Positions 43,799 through 52,708 are shown, counted from the stretch's first letter. The stretch: DNA of 64,000 bases from Nocardia sp. CY41 (GCF_009829325.1 NZ_VUOS01000018.1:184092-248091), one strand, 5' to 3'. Translations and numbers: made by a program. Notes: a model not told the origin generated them from the sequence alone.

Positions 43799-44182
43799 AT
43801 GCAGAACGCGGCTGGACCTGCTTTCCTGGCCGACTGCCCCACGCGCCTGGCGGTCGAGATCATCTCCGACAAATGGACTGTGCTCGTGCTCTTCGGGCTC
43901 AGCCATCAGCCTCGCAGGCACGGTGAGCTCGTCGACCTCATCGGCGGTATCTCGCGCAAGGTCCTCACCCAGACGCTGCGCCGACTCCAGCGGTACGGTC
44001 TGGTCGAACGTCATGCCGAAGCGCCCCGGCGAGTCGAGTACAGCCTCACTGACCTCGGCAAAACCCTCGTCGAGCCGATCGAGGTCCTGACCAACTGGGC
44101 GAGGGATTACGGCGGCGCCATCATCGACTTCCAGGAGGCGGCGGAAGCCGCTACTTCTGCTCAGGCACGCACGGCGGGTTGA
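43799..44182 (+). CDS. HxlR family transcriptional regulator
   Basis: A 127-residue winged-helix regulator. ATG 43799 (MQNAAGPAFLADCPTRLAVE) is chosen; an upstream in-frame GTG is possible. Conserved Cys near residue 13 (LADCPTRLA) may sense quinones or electrophiles as in HypR/YodB. The HTH reads ISDKWTVLVLFGLSHQPRRH, LIGGISRKVLTQTLRRLQRY and VEYSLTDLGKTL in the wing. It probably controls the divergent quinone oxidoreductase. Confidence 0.87.
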   Translation: MQNAAGPAFLADCPTRLAVEIISDKWTVLVLFGLSHQPRRHGELVDLIGGISRKVLTQTLRRLQRYGLVERHAEAPRRVEYSLTDLGKTLVEPIEVLTNWARDYGGAIIDFQEAAEAATSAQARTAG

Positions 44183-44394
44183 CTCGGCGGCCTCGCAGGC
44201 GGGGCTGCGACCGTCGATTTGCGCGGCGGCTTGTCGGCCAGCGGCCCGCTGGTGGTGATCGACGGCTCCACGGGCCGAGCCGCCCGTTTGCGAGAGTTGC
44301 GGGGGACGGCCCACCTTGCCACGCAGGCCAACAGCGGCGTCATCCCCCGCCCGTCGACTTCGGGTGACTGCGCCGATATCACCATCCACAATTG

Positions 44395-44770
44395 CCGCGG
44401 TCAGCTCCATGAATACAGAAACGTAGACATGCTCGACGCTGGTGCGCAGTTGCTCGTCGACAGGAATGAATCAACCTGCGTCGGAATCGATTCCGGCGAC
44501 GTCAAGGCCGAGTGCGGCGGTGTTGGGTCGCCGTCCCACGCCGACGAGCACCACGTCCGCGTCGAGTTCCCGGGCATGCTTCCGCCGACGGTCACCACAG
44601 CGCGTTGGTCCGCGCGATGGCTTCGCCCGTCGAGTTGGTGAGCACGGTGATGCCGCGTTCGGTGAAAGACCGGCCCAGCGCGGAGCCCACGTCGGCGTCC
44701 TCCCCCCTGGAACAGCGGAACGGTCGAAGGCCACGTCGGTATCATTCTGTGGAATCTCGAAAGTCAAGCG
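44395..44770 (-). pseudogene. Pyridine nucleotide-disulfide oxidoreductase remnant
   Basis: Minus-strand pieces in three frames line up with one flavoprotein disulfide reductase: ALGRSFTERGITVLTNSTGE, then ELDADVVLVGVGRRPNTAAL with GLDVAGI, then FIPVDEQLRTSVEHVYVS. These are the NAD-domain end, the VGxGRRPNT motif and the start of the FAD closing motif. The order is right but frames change twice and both ends are missing. The rest of 44,183-44,906 shows no gene. Confidence 0.55.
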
Positions 44771-44906
44771 ACATCGATGTCAGCTGAAGTACTCGTGCAC
44801 AACGATGCCCCTGCAGACCTCCGCCATTCACTAGGTGGGCCAATGACGCCAGTCCCACGCGGATCGCGGCATCAACCGAGTGTTCGGGCTGTGTGGCGGG
44901 GTGGGG

Positions 44907-45902
44907 CTACCTATGGGTTGGGTATCGGCCGTCGGCGGCCGCGGTGAGTCGGCAGGCCAGGGCGCGTACGGCGTCTTTGAGGGTGTCGGGGTGTTCGATG
45001 ACGAACGGACGATTCAGGCCGGCGAGGACCGGGGGAATCCAGTCGAGTTGTTCGGCCCGGATTCGGACCCGGACCCACGGGCGGGTGTCGGCCGGCGGTG
45101 AGTCGATCTCGTGCATGGTCGCGATCGTCGCGGGGAGCAGCGGGCGGACCTGGCTGAGCGTGCCCTGCACTCGAATCGATACCTCGTGCCGGTAGGGCGC
45201 CGTGGCAAGTGCGGACAGCAGGTGAGCTGCCGGCTCGAATCCGGTGGGCGGAGTGAATGTTCCGGGCAGTGTGGTCACCGCGGTGATGCGGTCCACCCGG
45301 AACTGGCGTAGTTCGTCGCTGTTGCTGTCCTGCCCTGTCAGGTACCACCGGCCGGAGTGGTCGACGAGCCCATAGGGGTGCACGGTCCGCTCGCTGGGCC
45401 GCCCGTTTCGGTCGGTGTAGTCGATCGCGACCGGTCGGTGCTCGCGGGTGGCCTCGGCGAGGCGGAGCAGGACGGTGGTCTCGACAGTGACTTCCGGGCA
45501 AGCGTCGGCGGTGAACTCGACGGTGTTGATCAGTGCGTCCAGCCGGGCCGTCAGGCGGGTGGGCACGACGCGGCGGAGTTTGGCCGTCGCGCTGTCGGCT
45601 GCGCGGGCGGAAGCTGTCGATCGGTCGGCGCCGCGGTTGGTGAGGAGTCCGAGTAACACCGCCACCGCCTCGTCGTCGGTCAGCATCAGCGGCGGCATTC
45701 GGTACCCAGGGGCGAGCTGGTATCCCCCGTAGCGGCCCCGAACCGATCGGACGGGGATATCCAGGTCGGTGAGATGCGTGACGTATCGCCTGACGGTGCG
45801 TTCATCGACGCCGAGCCGTCCGGCCAGTTCACCGACGGTATGGGTACCGCCGGCCTGCAACAGCTCGAGCAGGGCCAGCACTCGGGCGGTGGGGCGCGTC
45901 AT
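44907..45902 (-). CDS. WYL-domain transcriptional regulator (YafY-like)
   Basis: A 331-residue regulator. N-terminal DeoR-type HTH: ALLELLQAGGTHTVGELAGR then LGVDERTVRRYVTHLTDLDI. Middle YQLAPGYRMPPLMLTDDEAV. The WYL domain (about residues 145-225) includes RPVAIDYTDRNGRPSERTVH with PYGLVDHSGRWYLTGQD and FRVDRI. A WCX-type C-terminal domain follows. WYL domains sense nucleic acids or nucleotides, or other ligands. It is divergent from the small VOC gene with 104 bp between starts and probably regulates it. Confidence 0.9.
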   Translation of the reverse strand: MTRPTARVLALLELLQAGGTHTVGELAGRLGVDERTVRRYVTHLTDLDIPVRSVRGRYGGYQLAPGYRMPPLMLTDDEAVAVLLGLLTNRGADRSTASARAADSATAKLRRVVPTRLTARLDALINTVEFTADACPEVTVETTVLLRLAEATREHRPVAIDYTDRNGRPSERTVHPYGLVDHSGRWYLTGQDSNSDELRQFRVDRITAVTTLPGTFTPPTGFEPAAHLLSALATAPYRHEVSIRVQGTLSQVRPLLPATIATMHEIDSPPADTRPWVRVRIRAEQLDWIPPVLAGLNRPFVIEHPDTLKDAVRALACRLTAAADGRYPTHR

Positions 45903-46006
45903 CTCCGAAATTCTCGCATCTATACCGGGCGGAAACTGTCCCGTATCGACTCTACCGTGGCATGCGGCGGTGGAACTTCCGCCTCATCCGACAGCAGGAG
46001 CACATA

Positions 46007-46405
46007 ATGAAGCTCGTCTCGATCCGCCTGATCACCGATGACATCCAGCGGTTGGTCAGCTTCTATCAGCACGTGACCGGTGTCGAAGCAACCTGGGCTA
46101 CAACGGATTTCGCTGAAATCGTCACACCGGCCGGCACCCTCGCGATCGGAAGAACCCGCACCGTGGCGCTGTTCGCTGCGGGCAGCGCGCGCCCAGCCGA
46201 CAACCACACAGCGATCATCGAATTCCTGGTCCCCGATGTCGATGCCGATTACCGGCGGTTGCGAGACGTGGTCGAGGATTTCGTCAACGAGCCCACGACG
46301 ATGCCGTGGGGGAACCGGTCGTTGCTGTTCCGCGATCCCGACGGCAACCTGATCAACCTCTTCACGCCGGTCACCGCGCAAGCCGTCGCAAAGTTCACCT
46401 TTTGA
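46007..46405 (+). CDS. VOC family protein (glyoxalase/dioxygenase fold)
   Basis: A 132-residue single-chain vicinal-oxygen-chelate protein with two beta-alpha-beta-beta-beta modules. Seen: RLITDDIQRLVSFYQHVTGV at the start, TAIIEFLVPDVDADYRRL, and WGNRSLLFRDPDGNLINLFT with the metal-ligand-region Glu/Asp pattern replaced by Asn-Leu-Ile. It may be a resistance, isomerase or lyase protein; no substrate is evident. ATG 46007 has CAGGAG upstream. It pairs with the divergent WYL regulator, a frequent induced-detoxification arrangement. Confidence 0.88.
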   Translation: MKLVSIRLITDDIQRLVSFYQHVTGVEATWATTDFAEIVTPAGTLAIGRTRTVALFAAGSARPADNHTAIIEFLVPDVDADYRRLRDVVEDFVNEPTTMPWGNRSLLFRDPDGNLINLFTPVTAQAVAKFTF

Positions 46406-46533
46406 CATCCGCCCATCGGCATTTCAGGATGGTGGTCCTACCACTGCCTCACCGATCCATCAGGATTCGTGCTCTCGCCGCGGCAAATCACGGGGCTGCT
46501 AGCTCTCAGCGCGCACACGCCCGGATCCGTGGA

Positions 46534-47487
46534 TCAACGACCGGGGGCCGCAACGAATTGGTGACCGTGTTCGCGGAGGAACTCGGCGAACGTCTGCGGC
46601 GAACGGCCGATGGCCTCGGTGAGTGCGGTGGTATCGACCGGCGGGGCCGATGGCAGCTGGGAGAACACCGCACCTATGGCCGAAATGTGCTGCGCCATCG
46701 CTGGATTGACGGACGGTTCGGTGCCGTTGTGTGCGAGGGCTTCCAGTTCGCGCTGCCATCGACCGGCAGGGATGGAGGTGTATCGGACCGGTGTTCCCGT
46801 TTCGGCTTCGATGAGGGCGGCGATCTCGGCGTGGCTGTGCACGGCCGCCCCCTGCGGGTAGAGCGTGGTGCCGCGAGGGTATCGGACTGGGTCGGTCAGC
46901 GCGGCCACGGCGAGATCGGCGGCATCGAGACCGCTGATCCACGGCACCGCACCATCGCCGAAACTGTTGGCGAAGCTGCGGGTCTCGCGGATGGATCCGG
47001 CGTGCAACAGCACGATGTTCTCGTAGAACAGAGCCTTGATCCGCAAGATCGTCGGTTCCAGTCCCGCCCAGGACAGCACCTGCTCGGCGGCCCATTGCGC
47101 GCGTCCCAGCCCACTGGGGTTGTCGGGGGCCGAGACCGCCATGGACATCACGACCAGTCGCGGCATGGTCTCGGCGTGCCGGATCGCGGAGGCCAGATTG
47201 GCGGCGGCCTGCACGATGCCGGGAGCGACCGGATAGGTGAAATACACGGTGTCCACGTCCCGCACGGCCGCATCCAGCGTCCGGCGATCCAGCAGATCGC
47301 CCACGACGATTTGCGCGCCGAGAGCGCGAAGGTGTTGTGCGCGTCCGTCATCAGTGCGTACCAGCACGCGGACCGCGTGGTCATGTTCACGAAGACGCCG
47401 CACGACATGTGAGCCGGTGCCGCCGTGTCGTCCGCCCGCACCGATGACCAGCGTGGTGGTTCGGGGGCTGTCGGAGGAGAAAGTCAC
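46534..47487 (-). CDS. NmrA/NAD(P)H-binding family protein
   Basis: A 317-residue atypical SDR of the NmrA/HSCARG type. The nucleotide motif GAGGRHGGTGSHVVRRL departs from plain GxxGxxG; then VRVLVRTDDGRAQHLRALGA and VVGDLLDRRTLDAAVRDVDT. The catalytic YxxxK is absent, as usual in this group, which acts as a redox sensor or isoflavone/quinone-reductase-like enzyme. GTG 47487 is preferred over the longer frame because GGAAGG precedes it. It is divergent from an HxlR regulator across a 27-bp palindrome, implying co-control. Confidence 0.88.
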   Translation of the reverse strand: MTFSSDSPRTTTLVIGAGGRHGGTGSHVVRRLREHDHAVRVLVRTDDGRAQHLRALGAQIVVGDLLDRRTLDAAVRDVDTVYFTYPVAPGIVQAAANLASAIRHAETMPRLVVMSMAVSAPDNPSGLGRAQWAAEQVLSWAGLEPTILRIKALFYENIVLLHAGSIRETRSFANSFGDGAVPWISGLDAADLAVAALTDPVRYPRGTTLYPQGAAVHSHAEIAALIEAETGTPVRYTSIPAGRWQRELEALAHNGTEPSVNPAMAQHISAIGAVFSQLPSAPPVDTTALTEAIGRSPQTFAEFLREHGHQFVAAPGR

Positions 47488-47561
47488 AAGTGCGCCTTCC
47501 GGTCGTTCACCAGGGTGAGATGTGGCAGCTCGTGGTCCGGCTGCGACGCCCACGCTAGAAC

Positions 47562-47588
47562 CAGTAACTACTATTATGCAAGTTACTG
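47562..47588. promoter_or_regulatory. HxlR operator, 27-bp inverted repeat
   Basis: CAGTAACT-n11-AGTTACTG: perfect 8-bp arms separated by 11 bases, lying between the divergent NmrA-like gene (start 47487) and the HxlR gene (start 47622). The AGTAACT/AGTTACT half-site is close to known DUF24/HxlR-type sites. One of the cleanest operators in the window. Confidence 0.75.
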
Positions 47589-47621
47589 TAGGGTCACTGT
47601 GGATGGCGAAAGGATCAGCAG

Positions 47622-48134
47622 GTGCGGCGAACGAGTTTCCAGGCGATGGGGTGCCCGATTGCGGGCGCTCTGGAGTATGTCGGCGACTGGTGGACGCTGC
47701 TGATCGTGCGCGATGCGCTGGACGGGTTCACCAGATTCGACGAGTTCGAACGCAACCTCGGCATCGCCCCGAATATGCTGACCAGGAGATTGCGCACTCT
47801 GGTCGAATCCGGGCTGCTCGAACGCAGGCGCTACAGCCAGTCCCCGCCCCGCTACGAGTACGTCATCACCGACAAGGGGCGAGACCTTTCTCCGGTCCTC
47901 GTCGCCCTGTACGCCTGGGGCCGCAAACACACGGGATCGGATGCGCCGAGCGTGGTCCTGACCGATCGCGACACCGGGGAGGAGATCATGCCCGGCCTTG
48001 TGGATCAGCACAGCGGACGCCCTCTCTCGGCCGTCGACCTCGCCTTCCTCGCCGGCCCAGGGGCCGACGGTTTCATGCGCGAACGTCTCGACCCCGAGTT
48101 GCGGGCGGCGCGGCGCCGACGCGCCACCAACTAA
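47622..48134 (+). CDS. HxlR family transcriptional regulator
   Basis: A 170-residue HxlR regulator, longer than usual because of a C-terminal extension. Start GTG 47622 with GAAAGGA upstream. Cys near residue 11 (AMGCPIAGALEYVGDWWTLL), recognition helix region GIAPNMLTRRLRTLVESGLL and wing YEYVITDKGRDLSPVL. The extension (DRDTGEEIMPGLVDQHSGRP) contains a TGEE...HSG pattern seen in HxlR proteins with a small zinc-like tail. It probably autoregulates and controls the divergent NmrA-like gene through the 27-bp palindrome. Confidence 0.9.
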   Translation: MRRTSFQAMGCPIAGALEYVGDWWTLLIVRDALDGFTRFDEFERNLGIAPNMLTRRLRTLVESGLLERRRYSQSPPRYEYVITDKGRDLSPVLVALYAWGRKHTGSDAPSVVLTDRDTGEEIMPGLVDQHSGRPLSAVDLAFLAGPGADGFMRERLDPELRAARRRRATN

Positions 48135-48224
48135 GCGCACGTCTCCTTTGAAGGACTGCTGCCGGACCGAAAGATCGCGGAATCACTGTCCGGCAGCACC
48201 ATCGGGGCCTGGCGTGGTGACCAC

Positions 48225-48345
48225 CTATCCGCTGAGTGCGAGCCGGGAGTTCATGTTGAGCTTCACCTCGCCGTAGGGCAGTACGTGCGACCAGAACAGC
48301 GGGGTCAGGCCGCGTTTGTCCTCTGCGGTGCGCTCGACCGGGCCA
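48225..48345 (-). mobile_element. Tn3-family transposase C-terminal remnant
   Basis: The minus frame ends VERTAEDKRGLTPLFWSHVL then PYGEVKLNMNSRLALSG and a stop at 48225. The LTPLFWSHVLPYGEVKLNM pattern matches the last residues of a Tn3-family transposase branch. Nothing more of the transposase is present; the opposite-strand toxin remnant begins where this ends. No 38-bp terminal repeat was found. Confidence 0.5.
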
Positions 48346-48352
48346 GTCGGGG

Positions 48353-48603
48353 TCAGTCGAGGAGACCCTGATGGGCCGAAGGCCCCGGGCCGTCCGGGCG
48401 AGGCGGAAGGCTTCGTGCCACTTAAAGACGGTGACAAGTGGGTTCCCAACCCGAACGGTAAGGGGTCCGGCCGGCTCGACGCGGATGGGCGTGTGTGGGT
48501 GCCAACCGGTCGAGGCTCGACAGCGCACAGCGGCCCGCACTGGGACGTGCAAGAGAAGAAAGGTGGTTATACGAACGTGTACCCAGGCGGGAAGTCGCGA
48601 TGA
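48353..48603 (+). pseudogene. Polymorphic toxin type 37 C-terminal domain, detached
   Basis: Coding-like from about 48353: GFVPLKDGDKWVPNPNGKGS, then GRVWVPTGRGSTAHSGPHWD and VQEKKGGYTNVYPGGKSR before TGA 48603. The HSGPHWDVQ...GGYTNVYPGG pattern is the signature of the type-37 toxin domain found at the C-termini of secreted polymorphic toxins. The long N-terminal delivery region and a credible start are missing. The stop overlaps the ATG of an immunity-like gene, as in intact toxin-immunity pairs. Confidence 0.6.
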
Positions 48604-48725
48604 ACAGCACCGGCACCGTGGTCATCGAGGCCACCGGCGTCACCTATTACTCGCCGCAAGACGAGGCTGCGTTTTTCGGGCCAGTGCCTGTCGCGCTGCA
48701 ATGTCGAAGACCTCCAGCCGCGCCC
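48600..48725 (+). pseudogene. Cognate immunity gene, broken
   Basis: ATG 48600 overlaps the toxin stop (ATGA). The first 27 codons, MNSTGTVVIEATGVTYYSPQ and DEAAFFG, look genuine, then the frame degenerates into Pro/Arg-rich sequence. From about 48,680 to 48,970 the minus strand instead carries coding-like DNA (GPWTFLVCFTARLIWFRQVR) of unknown family, so the immunity gene was probably cut by a rearrangement. Confidence 0.45.
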
Positions 48726-49092
48726 ACCAGGCACGATCGGCGAACCGAACGGCCATCGACCGGCCGGCATCGCTTCTCGCACCTGCCGGAACCAGATCAG
48801 CCGCGCGGTGAAGCAGACCAGGAAGGTCCATGGGCCATTTTCGATCAGGGCGGCGACACCGGGGACGTAGGCCTGCTGGGTGGTCTCGGTAAGCGCCGTA
48901 TCGAGTGGATCGAGGGTAACCTGCAATGCGGTCACCAGGTGCGACCGAATCAGCGCGGGCTGTGACAACTGCTATGCCCTGCCGATGGCCAAGTGGTTCG
49001 AAGCAATGGGCGCGGCGCAATATTAGATCGACGGTGACCCTCGACCAGTGGCTGGTACCTCCCGCAGTGTACGTTCCCATGATCGGAGAGAT

Positions 49093-49662
49093 ATGAGTTC
49101 GCCTGGGGGATACGACAGGTTCCTCGAGCATATCGAGGGCAAGCTCGGCGGGATCAAACACGTCGAAGGCCCTGAGGTGAGCGGTTCCAACCGGGGATAC
49201 GCGCTGATCTACGCCCACCTCGCCGATCCTGGTGTCGCCACGGTGACGACGAACGGCGTACGGTTCCAGCAGATCACCTCGATGCTGCCGGCGGAGTTCA
49301 CCTGCTCACTGCAGGAAGACCAGGAACGCATCGCGCGCTACCTGGTCGACACCGTCGCCGGCCTGGCCATCAGCAGCGGCGGCGGCCTCGAATACGAACA
49401 GGTCGTCGTCAAGAACGATCAGCCGATCATCGCGGACACCGCGATGCACGGCATCCTTACTTCGCCGAGCCCCTTCTTCGGTGGGGAGTTCGACCTCTAC
49501 CGCGACGACAACGGTCAGCCGTCGTTGCAGATCATCACGCTGCTCCCGGTGACCTCGGCCGAAGCTGACTTCGTAGAGGAAGCCGACGCCGAGGAGTTGT
49601 ACGACATCTGGCGAGAGAACCGGACGAATCTGCTGAGCGTCTACCGCGAGTCCGCGCTCTGA
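49093..49662 (+). CDS. Suppressor-of-fused (SUFU) domain protein, possible immunity protein
   Basis: A 189-residue SUFU-fold protein: YDRFLEHIEGKLGGIKHVEG at the start, then YALIYAHLADPGVATVTTNG, LPAEFTCSLQEDQERIARYL, the HGILTSPSPFFGGEF loop and LQIITLLPVTSAEADFVEEA. Bacterial SUFU-family proteins often serve as immunity proteins for polymorphic toxins. ATG 49093 has CGGAGAG upstream. It sits 490 bp after a toxin-37 remnant and a broken immunity gene, supporting that role, although an intact cognate toxin is absent. Confidence 0.85.
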   Translation: MSSPGGYDRFLEHIEGKLGGIKHVEGPEVSGSNRGYALIYAHLADPGVATVTTNGVRFQQITSMLPAEFTCSLQEDQERIARYLVDTVAGLAISSGGGLEYEQVVVKNDQPIIADTAMHGILTSPSPFFGGEFDLYRDDNGQPSLQIITLLPVTSAEADFVEEADAEELYDIWRENRTNLLSVYRESAL

Positions 49663-49759
49663 AGCTGCCGAATGCAGAACTGGACTCGACACTGCGCCAC
49701 ACTCGGCCGTCCCGGCTGACCGGCCGACGCGCTGTCGCTGAAACCCCGCTCAGCGCTAT

Positions 49760-50563
49760 CTACTCGAGGAACTCTACGACGTCCTTGGCGAACCGCCGGT
49801 CGGCGATCGCGCTGTTGTGGTCACGCCCGGCATAGACCAACAGCTCGGCGTCTCTGAGCCCTTCGGCGGTGTCACGGAACATGGCAACGGGATAGGCGAG
49901 GTCCTTGTCGCCGCCGATCACCAAGGTGGGCGCGGCGATGCCGGCGAGCCGGTCACGCAAGTCGAACGTGTCCTCGGCTTCGATGACACGGATCGCGTCG
50001 GTGTAGTCACCATCGGCAGGACGCATCATCGGGTCGATCATCCAGAGAAATCCAGCCATCAGCCTCCTGCCGAGACGTGACGTCGACGCGATCGACGCCC
50101 ACGCGACTGCGGGCCGCTTGCCTGCGGCGGCGCGCTCGGCGAACAGTCGCATGGCATTGCGTCCCTCCATGCTCAGTGCATACGCGGCGCTCGCGAGGAC
50201 AAGCCGTCGTACGGCTGCGGGGTGGTCGTGCGCGAGTTGCAAGGCGACCGAGCCGCCGGTGGAATAGCCGACCACGTCCACTGCACTGTCGAATTCTCCG
50301 GTGAGTCCCTCGGCGAGGTCGGTTGCGATGTCGGTCATCGTCAGGCCCGCGGGCACTCCAGGACGGCGATTGAAGACGTAGACCGTGCGATGTGCGGCCA
50401 GCGGCAGGAACGGCTTGATCATGTACTTGCGCGCCCCGCCGTCCAGGTTGCCGTTCTCTGGAGTCGATCCTGGCAAAGCAATCAGCGGGGCTCCGTCGCC
50501 GAACCTGAGATAGGGATGGCCGTTGGGGCACTTCCCCTCGCAGATATCCAGTTTGGCGGTCAT
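49760..50563 (-). CDS. Alpha/beta hydrolase
   Basis: A 267-residue alpha/beta hydrolase. Seen: PLIALPGSTPENGNLDG, VYVFNRRPGVPAGLTM, the nucleophile elbow VVGYSTGGSVALQLAHDHPA (Ser near residue 105), acid strand TLVIGGDKDLAYPV and the catalytic His in YAGRDHNSAI. ATG 50563 with GGAGGAG upstream is clearly the start, although the frame runs on. An N-terminal CEGKCPNGHPYLRFG segment with two Cys is unusual. No operon partner. Confidence 0.88.
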   Translation of the reverse strand: MTAKLDICEGKCPNGHPYLRFGDGAPLIALPGSTPENGNLDGGARKYMIKPFLPLAAHRTVYVFNRRPGVPAGLTMTDIATDLAEGLTGEFDSAVDVVGYSTGGSVALQLAHDHPAAVRRLVLASAAYALSMEGRNAMRLFAERAAAGKRPAVAWASIASTSRLGRRLMAGFLWMIDPMMRPADGDYTDAIRVIEAEDTFDLRDRLAGIAAPTLVIGGDKDLAYPVAMFRDTAEGLRDAELLVYAGRDHNSAIADRRFAKDVVEFLE

Positions 50564-50852
50564 TGGCACTCCTCCGGAACAACGTGACTCGATTGGTGTC
50601 ACGCTATCGGTATCGGCCATCCCAACCAATCGGTCACTCCATGAGCTTCCCCCGCTGAGCCGGTGAGGTCCCCGCCTCGGCCGAATCACCTCCTGTGCAA
50701 CGTCTGTCAGCTCGGCTAGCGATCGATCGGCCGACGTACCGACACGAACGGTTCGCAGCTGAGACACCTCGGCAAATTTCGTCGGGTCAGCACCCTGCCA
50801 TGTGCATAGTGGTGTCGAGCGATCGTCATCGGTCCAGATCGTGTATCGGGTC

Positions 50853-51773
50853 ATGGACGTCGACTATCTGGCCTATGATCGGACGGACTCGATCATGCGA
50901 GCTGTGGCTCGTCCCTATGTAGGGTTGGAACTGATGGTGAGTACCGAGCACTCACGGCCCGCTCGACGGCGACAAGCCAATGAGCGCGCAATATATCGTC
51001 AACTGCGCGAACAAGATACCGCATTCGGAGATGCAATTGCCTCTCCACATCGGCTGATCGCAGTGGTCTTCGACAGCGAGCTATCGGATACCGGGGACCT
51101 GACCAGGAAAATCCGAGTACTGCTCCGGCTGGGCGATCTGCGAGGAGACCCGCCAGAATATCGTTGGCGTATACCACATCCACCGCAGCGCCCTCCGTTT
51201 GCGCTCGACATTCGAGTGCTGCCGAGTCCATTACCATACCGTATCGAGCAGACAGAGATATCCACCACCGTCGCTTGCACGACCGCCGTATTCGATCTGT
51301 CGAGCTGCATGGTCGACGAAACCATCGAGTTGAATTTCTGTTACTCTCTCGAAAATTCGGTGGACACAACAAGTCGAGGCATCTTCTCGAGAAGGCACAC
51401 GTTTGTGTGGACGTACACCTTCGTGTCTCGCACCGATTACTTCGAGACCAAATTGAGCTTTCCCAGAGGCGCGAGCCTGAGCGTGGACAGCAATGAAACA
51501 TCACTGCATGCGTTGGAGCGGACAGCGGAGATAGATGGGCGCGCCGTGTACTCGTATACGAGCTGGGAGCCGAGGCAAGGGCAGACGATCAGTGGTTGCG
51601 TCACCTACCGACTCTGGTCGTCTACGATCGAACCGATCATCGCGATTGCCGGCGGCACCGTCGTCGCAATCCCGGCGGCATTTGCGACAGATGCGCTCAC
51701 CGGGTTTACCACGTTCGCACTCGCTGTCTTGGTCACAGGATTTGCCCAGTTTGCAATCGGACGACTGAAGTAG
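50853..51773 (+). CDS. Hypothetical protein with C-terminal membrane anchor
   Basis: About 306 residues if started at ATG 50853; an in-frame start at 50802 is also possible. The first 250 residues are soluble and beta-rich (RKIRVLLRLGDLRGDPPEYR, TTVACTTAVFDLSSCMVDET). The last 50 residues form a hairpin of two hydrophobic segments, IIAIAGGTVVAIPAAFATDA and TTFALAVLVTGFAQFAIG. Base composition is lower in GC than the surroundings and shares this with the next gene 44 bp downstream, so the two may have come in together. No family recognised. Confidence 0.62.
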   Translation: MDVDYLAYDRTDSIMRAVARPYVGLELMVSTEHSRPARRRQANERAIYRQLREQDTAFGDAIASPHRLIAVVFDSELSDTGDLTRKIRVLLRLGDLRGDPPEYRWRIPHPPQRPPFALDIRVLPSPLPYRIEQTEISTTVACTTAVFDLSSCMVDETIELNFCYSLENSVDTTSRGIFSRRHTFVWTYTFVSRTDYFETKLSFPRGASLSVDSNETSLHALERTAEIDGRAVYSYTSWEPRQGQTISGCVTYRLWSSTIEPIIAIAGGTVVAIPAAFATDALTGFTTFALAVLVTGFAQFAIGRLK

Positions 51774-51817
51774 GCCGTATACGCATTTCAACCGGTCCTG
51801 CAACGTTACGGGAAGAC

Positions 51818-52708
51818 ATGTCGCTATCTGGAGCTCGAGCATTCGACTGGTCGACGCTCCCCGCTGCCTATCCGGCGCAGTACGAACGTCTCAATGAGAG
51901 CTACGGGCAGGTCTACACGGCTGCGGCGGAACGACTGGTCACGGTTGCGGGAATCGGCCGAGGCAGCACTGTGGTCGATGTGGGCGCAGGCAGTGGCTTC
52001 TCCGCCGAGATCATCGCGAGAGCGATAGGACGCCCAGGAAACTTATTAGCCGTCGATCCAAGCGTTGCGATGCTCGATCGAGCACGCGAAAGAATCTACC
52101 CGTGCTCCATCTTCTTTCGCGCGGGTCGGGCATCCGATGTCCATTCGATCGCCGCCAGCAATGGATTCTCAGGTTGTGATGCCGTTCTGTCGAGCTTCAC
52201 CTACTATTATACCTTTCACAACAGGCGCTCACTACATCGCGCCGTACACGGCATTTTGAAGCCGGGCGGAAAGTGGGCCTTCAACCTCACCAAATATCTC
52301 GGGGCGCTAAGGATAGCAGGGAAGGTATACAATGAGTTCGGCGACGTCTACGTCGACCATTTGAAGTCTATCGCAGCACGTCACGGAATACGTCACGGTG
52401 ACCGAAACGAAGAGGAATCCGACCAGTTCGCCGATACAGATTGGGAAGTGTCGGAGCTGCTGGCCGCCGGCTTCACTGATATCGAGGTCGAGGCCTGGGC
52501 GCTACCGATGACACCTAGCGCAGCTTTTCGTTTCACGCTGGACGGATTTTATAGCCATGGATCGCGAGTCACCTTTCTTCCGGCCCTCATGGACCTTCCG
52601 ATCGGCAACCGCATCGAGATCATGCGCGAGGCGCTGACCGAATGTTCGAAAGAACTCGACTCCTATCCCCGACCGCATATAGCGAATCTCGTTGCGATGC
52701 GGCCTTGA
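51818..52708 (+). CDS. SAM-dependent methyltransferase
   Basis: A 296-residue class I methyltransferase. Motif I VVDVGAGSGFSAEIIARAIG near residue 55, post-I LLAVDPSVAMLDRAR, then AVLSSFTYYYTFHNRRSLHR and the motif III-like ILKPGGKWAFNLTKYLG. The C-terminal 110 residues (DTDWEVSELLAAGFTDIEVE) provide the substrate lid; the substrate is unknown. ATG 51818 with GGGAAG upstream is used rather than the longer open frame, which antisenses nothing but overlaps the previous gene. Lower GC than neighbours. Confidence 0.87.
   Translation: MSLSGARAFDWSTLPAAYPAQYERLNESYGQVYTAAAERLVTVAGIGRGSTVVDVGAGSGFSAEIIARAIGRPGNLLAVDPSVAMLDRARERIYPCSIFFRAGRASDVHSIAASNGFSGCDAVLSSFTYYYTFHNRRSLHRAVHGILKPGGKWAFNLTKYLGALRIAGKVYNEFGDVYVDHLKSIAARHGIRHGDRNEEESDQFADTDWEVSELLAAGFTDIEVEAWALPMTPSAAFRFTLDGFYSHGSRVTFLPALMDLPIGNRIEIMREALTECSKELDSYPRPHIANLVAMRP

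Noticed and set aside
45962..46006. N-terminal extension of the VOC protein
   Set aside because: ATG 46007 has a good ribosome site and matches the usual family start.
48567..48968. Minus-strand 133-codon frame (GPWTFLVCFTARLIWFR)
   Set aside because: Some codon bias, but it overlaps the toxin end and the broken immunity gene and has no recognised family; kept only as a comment.
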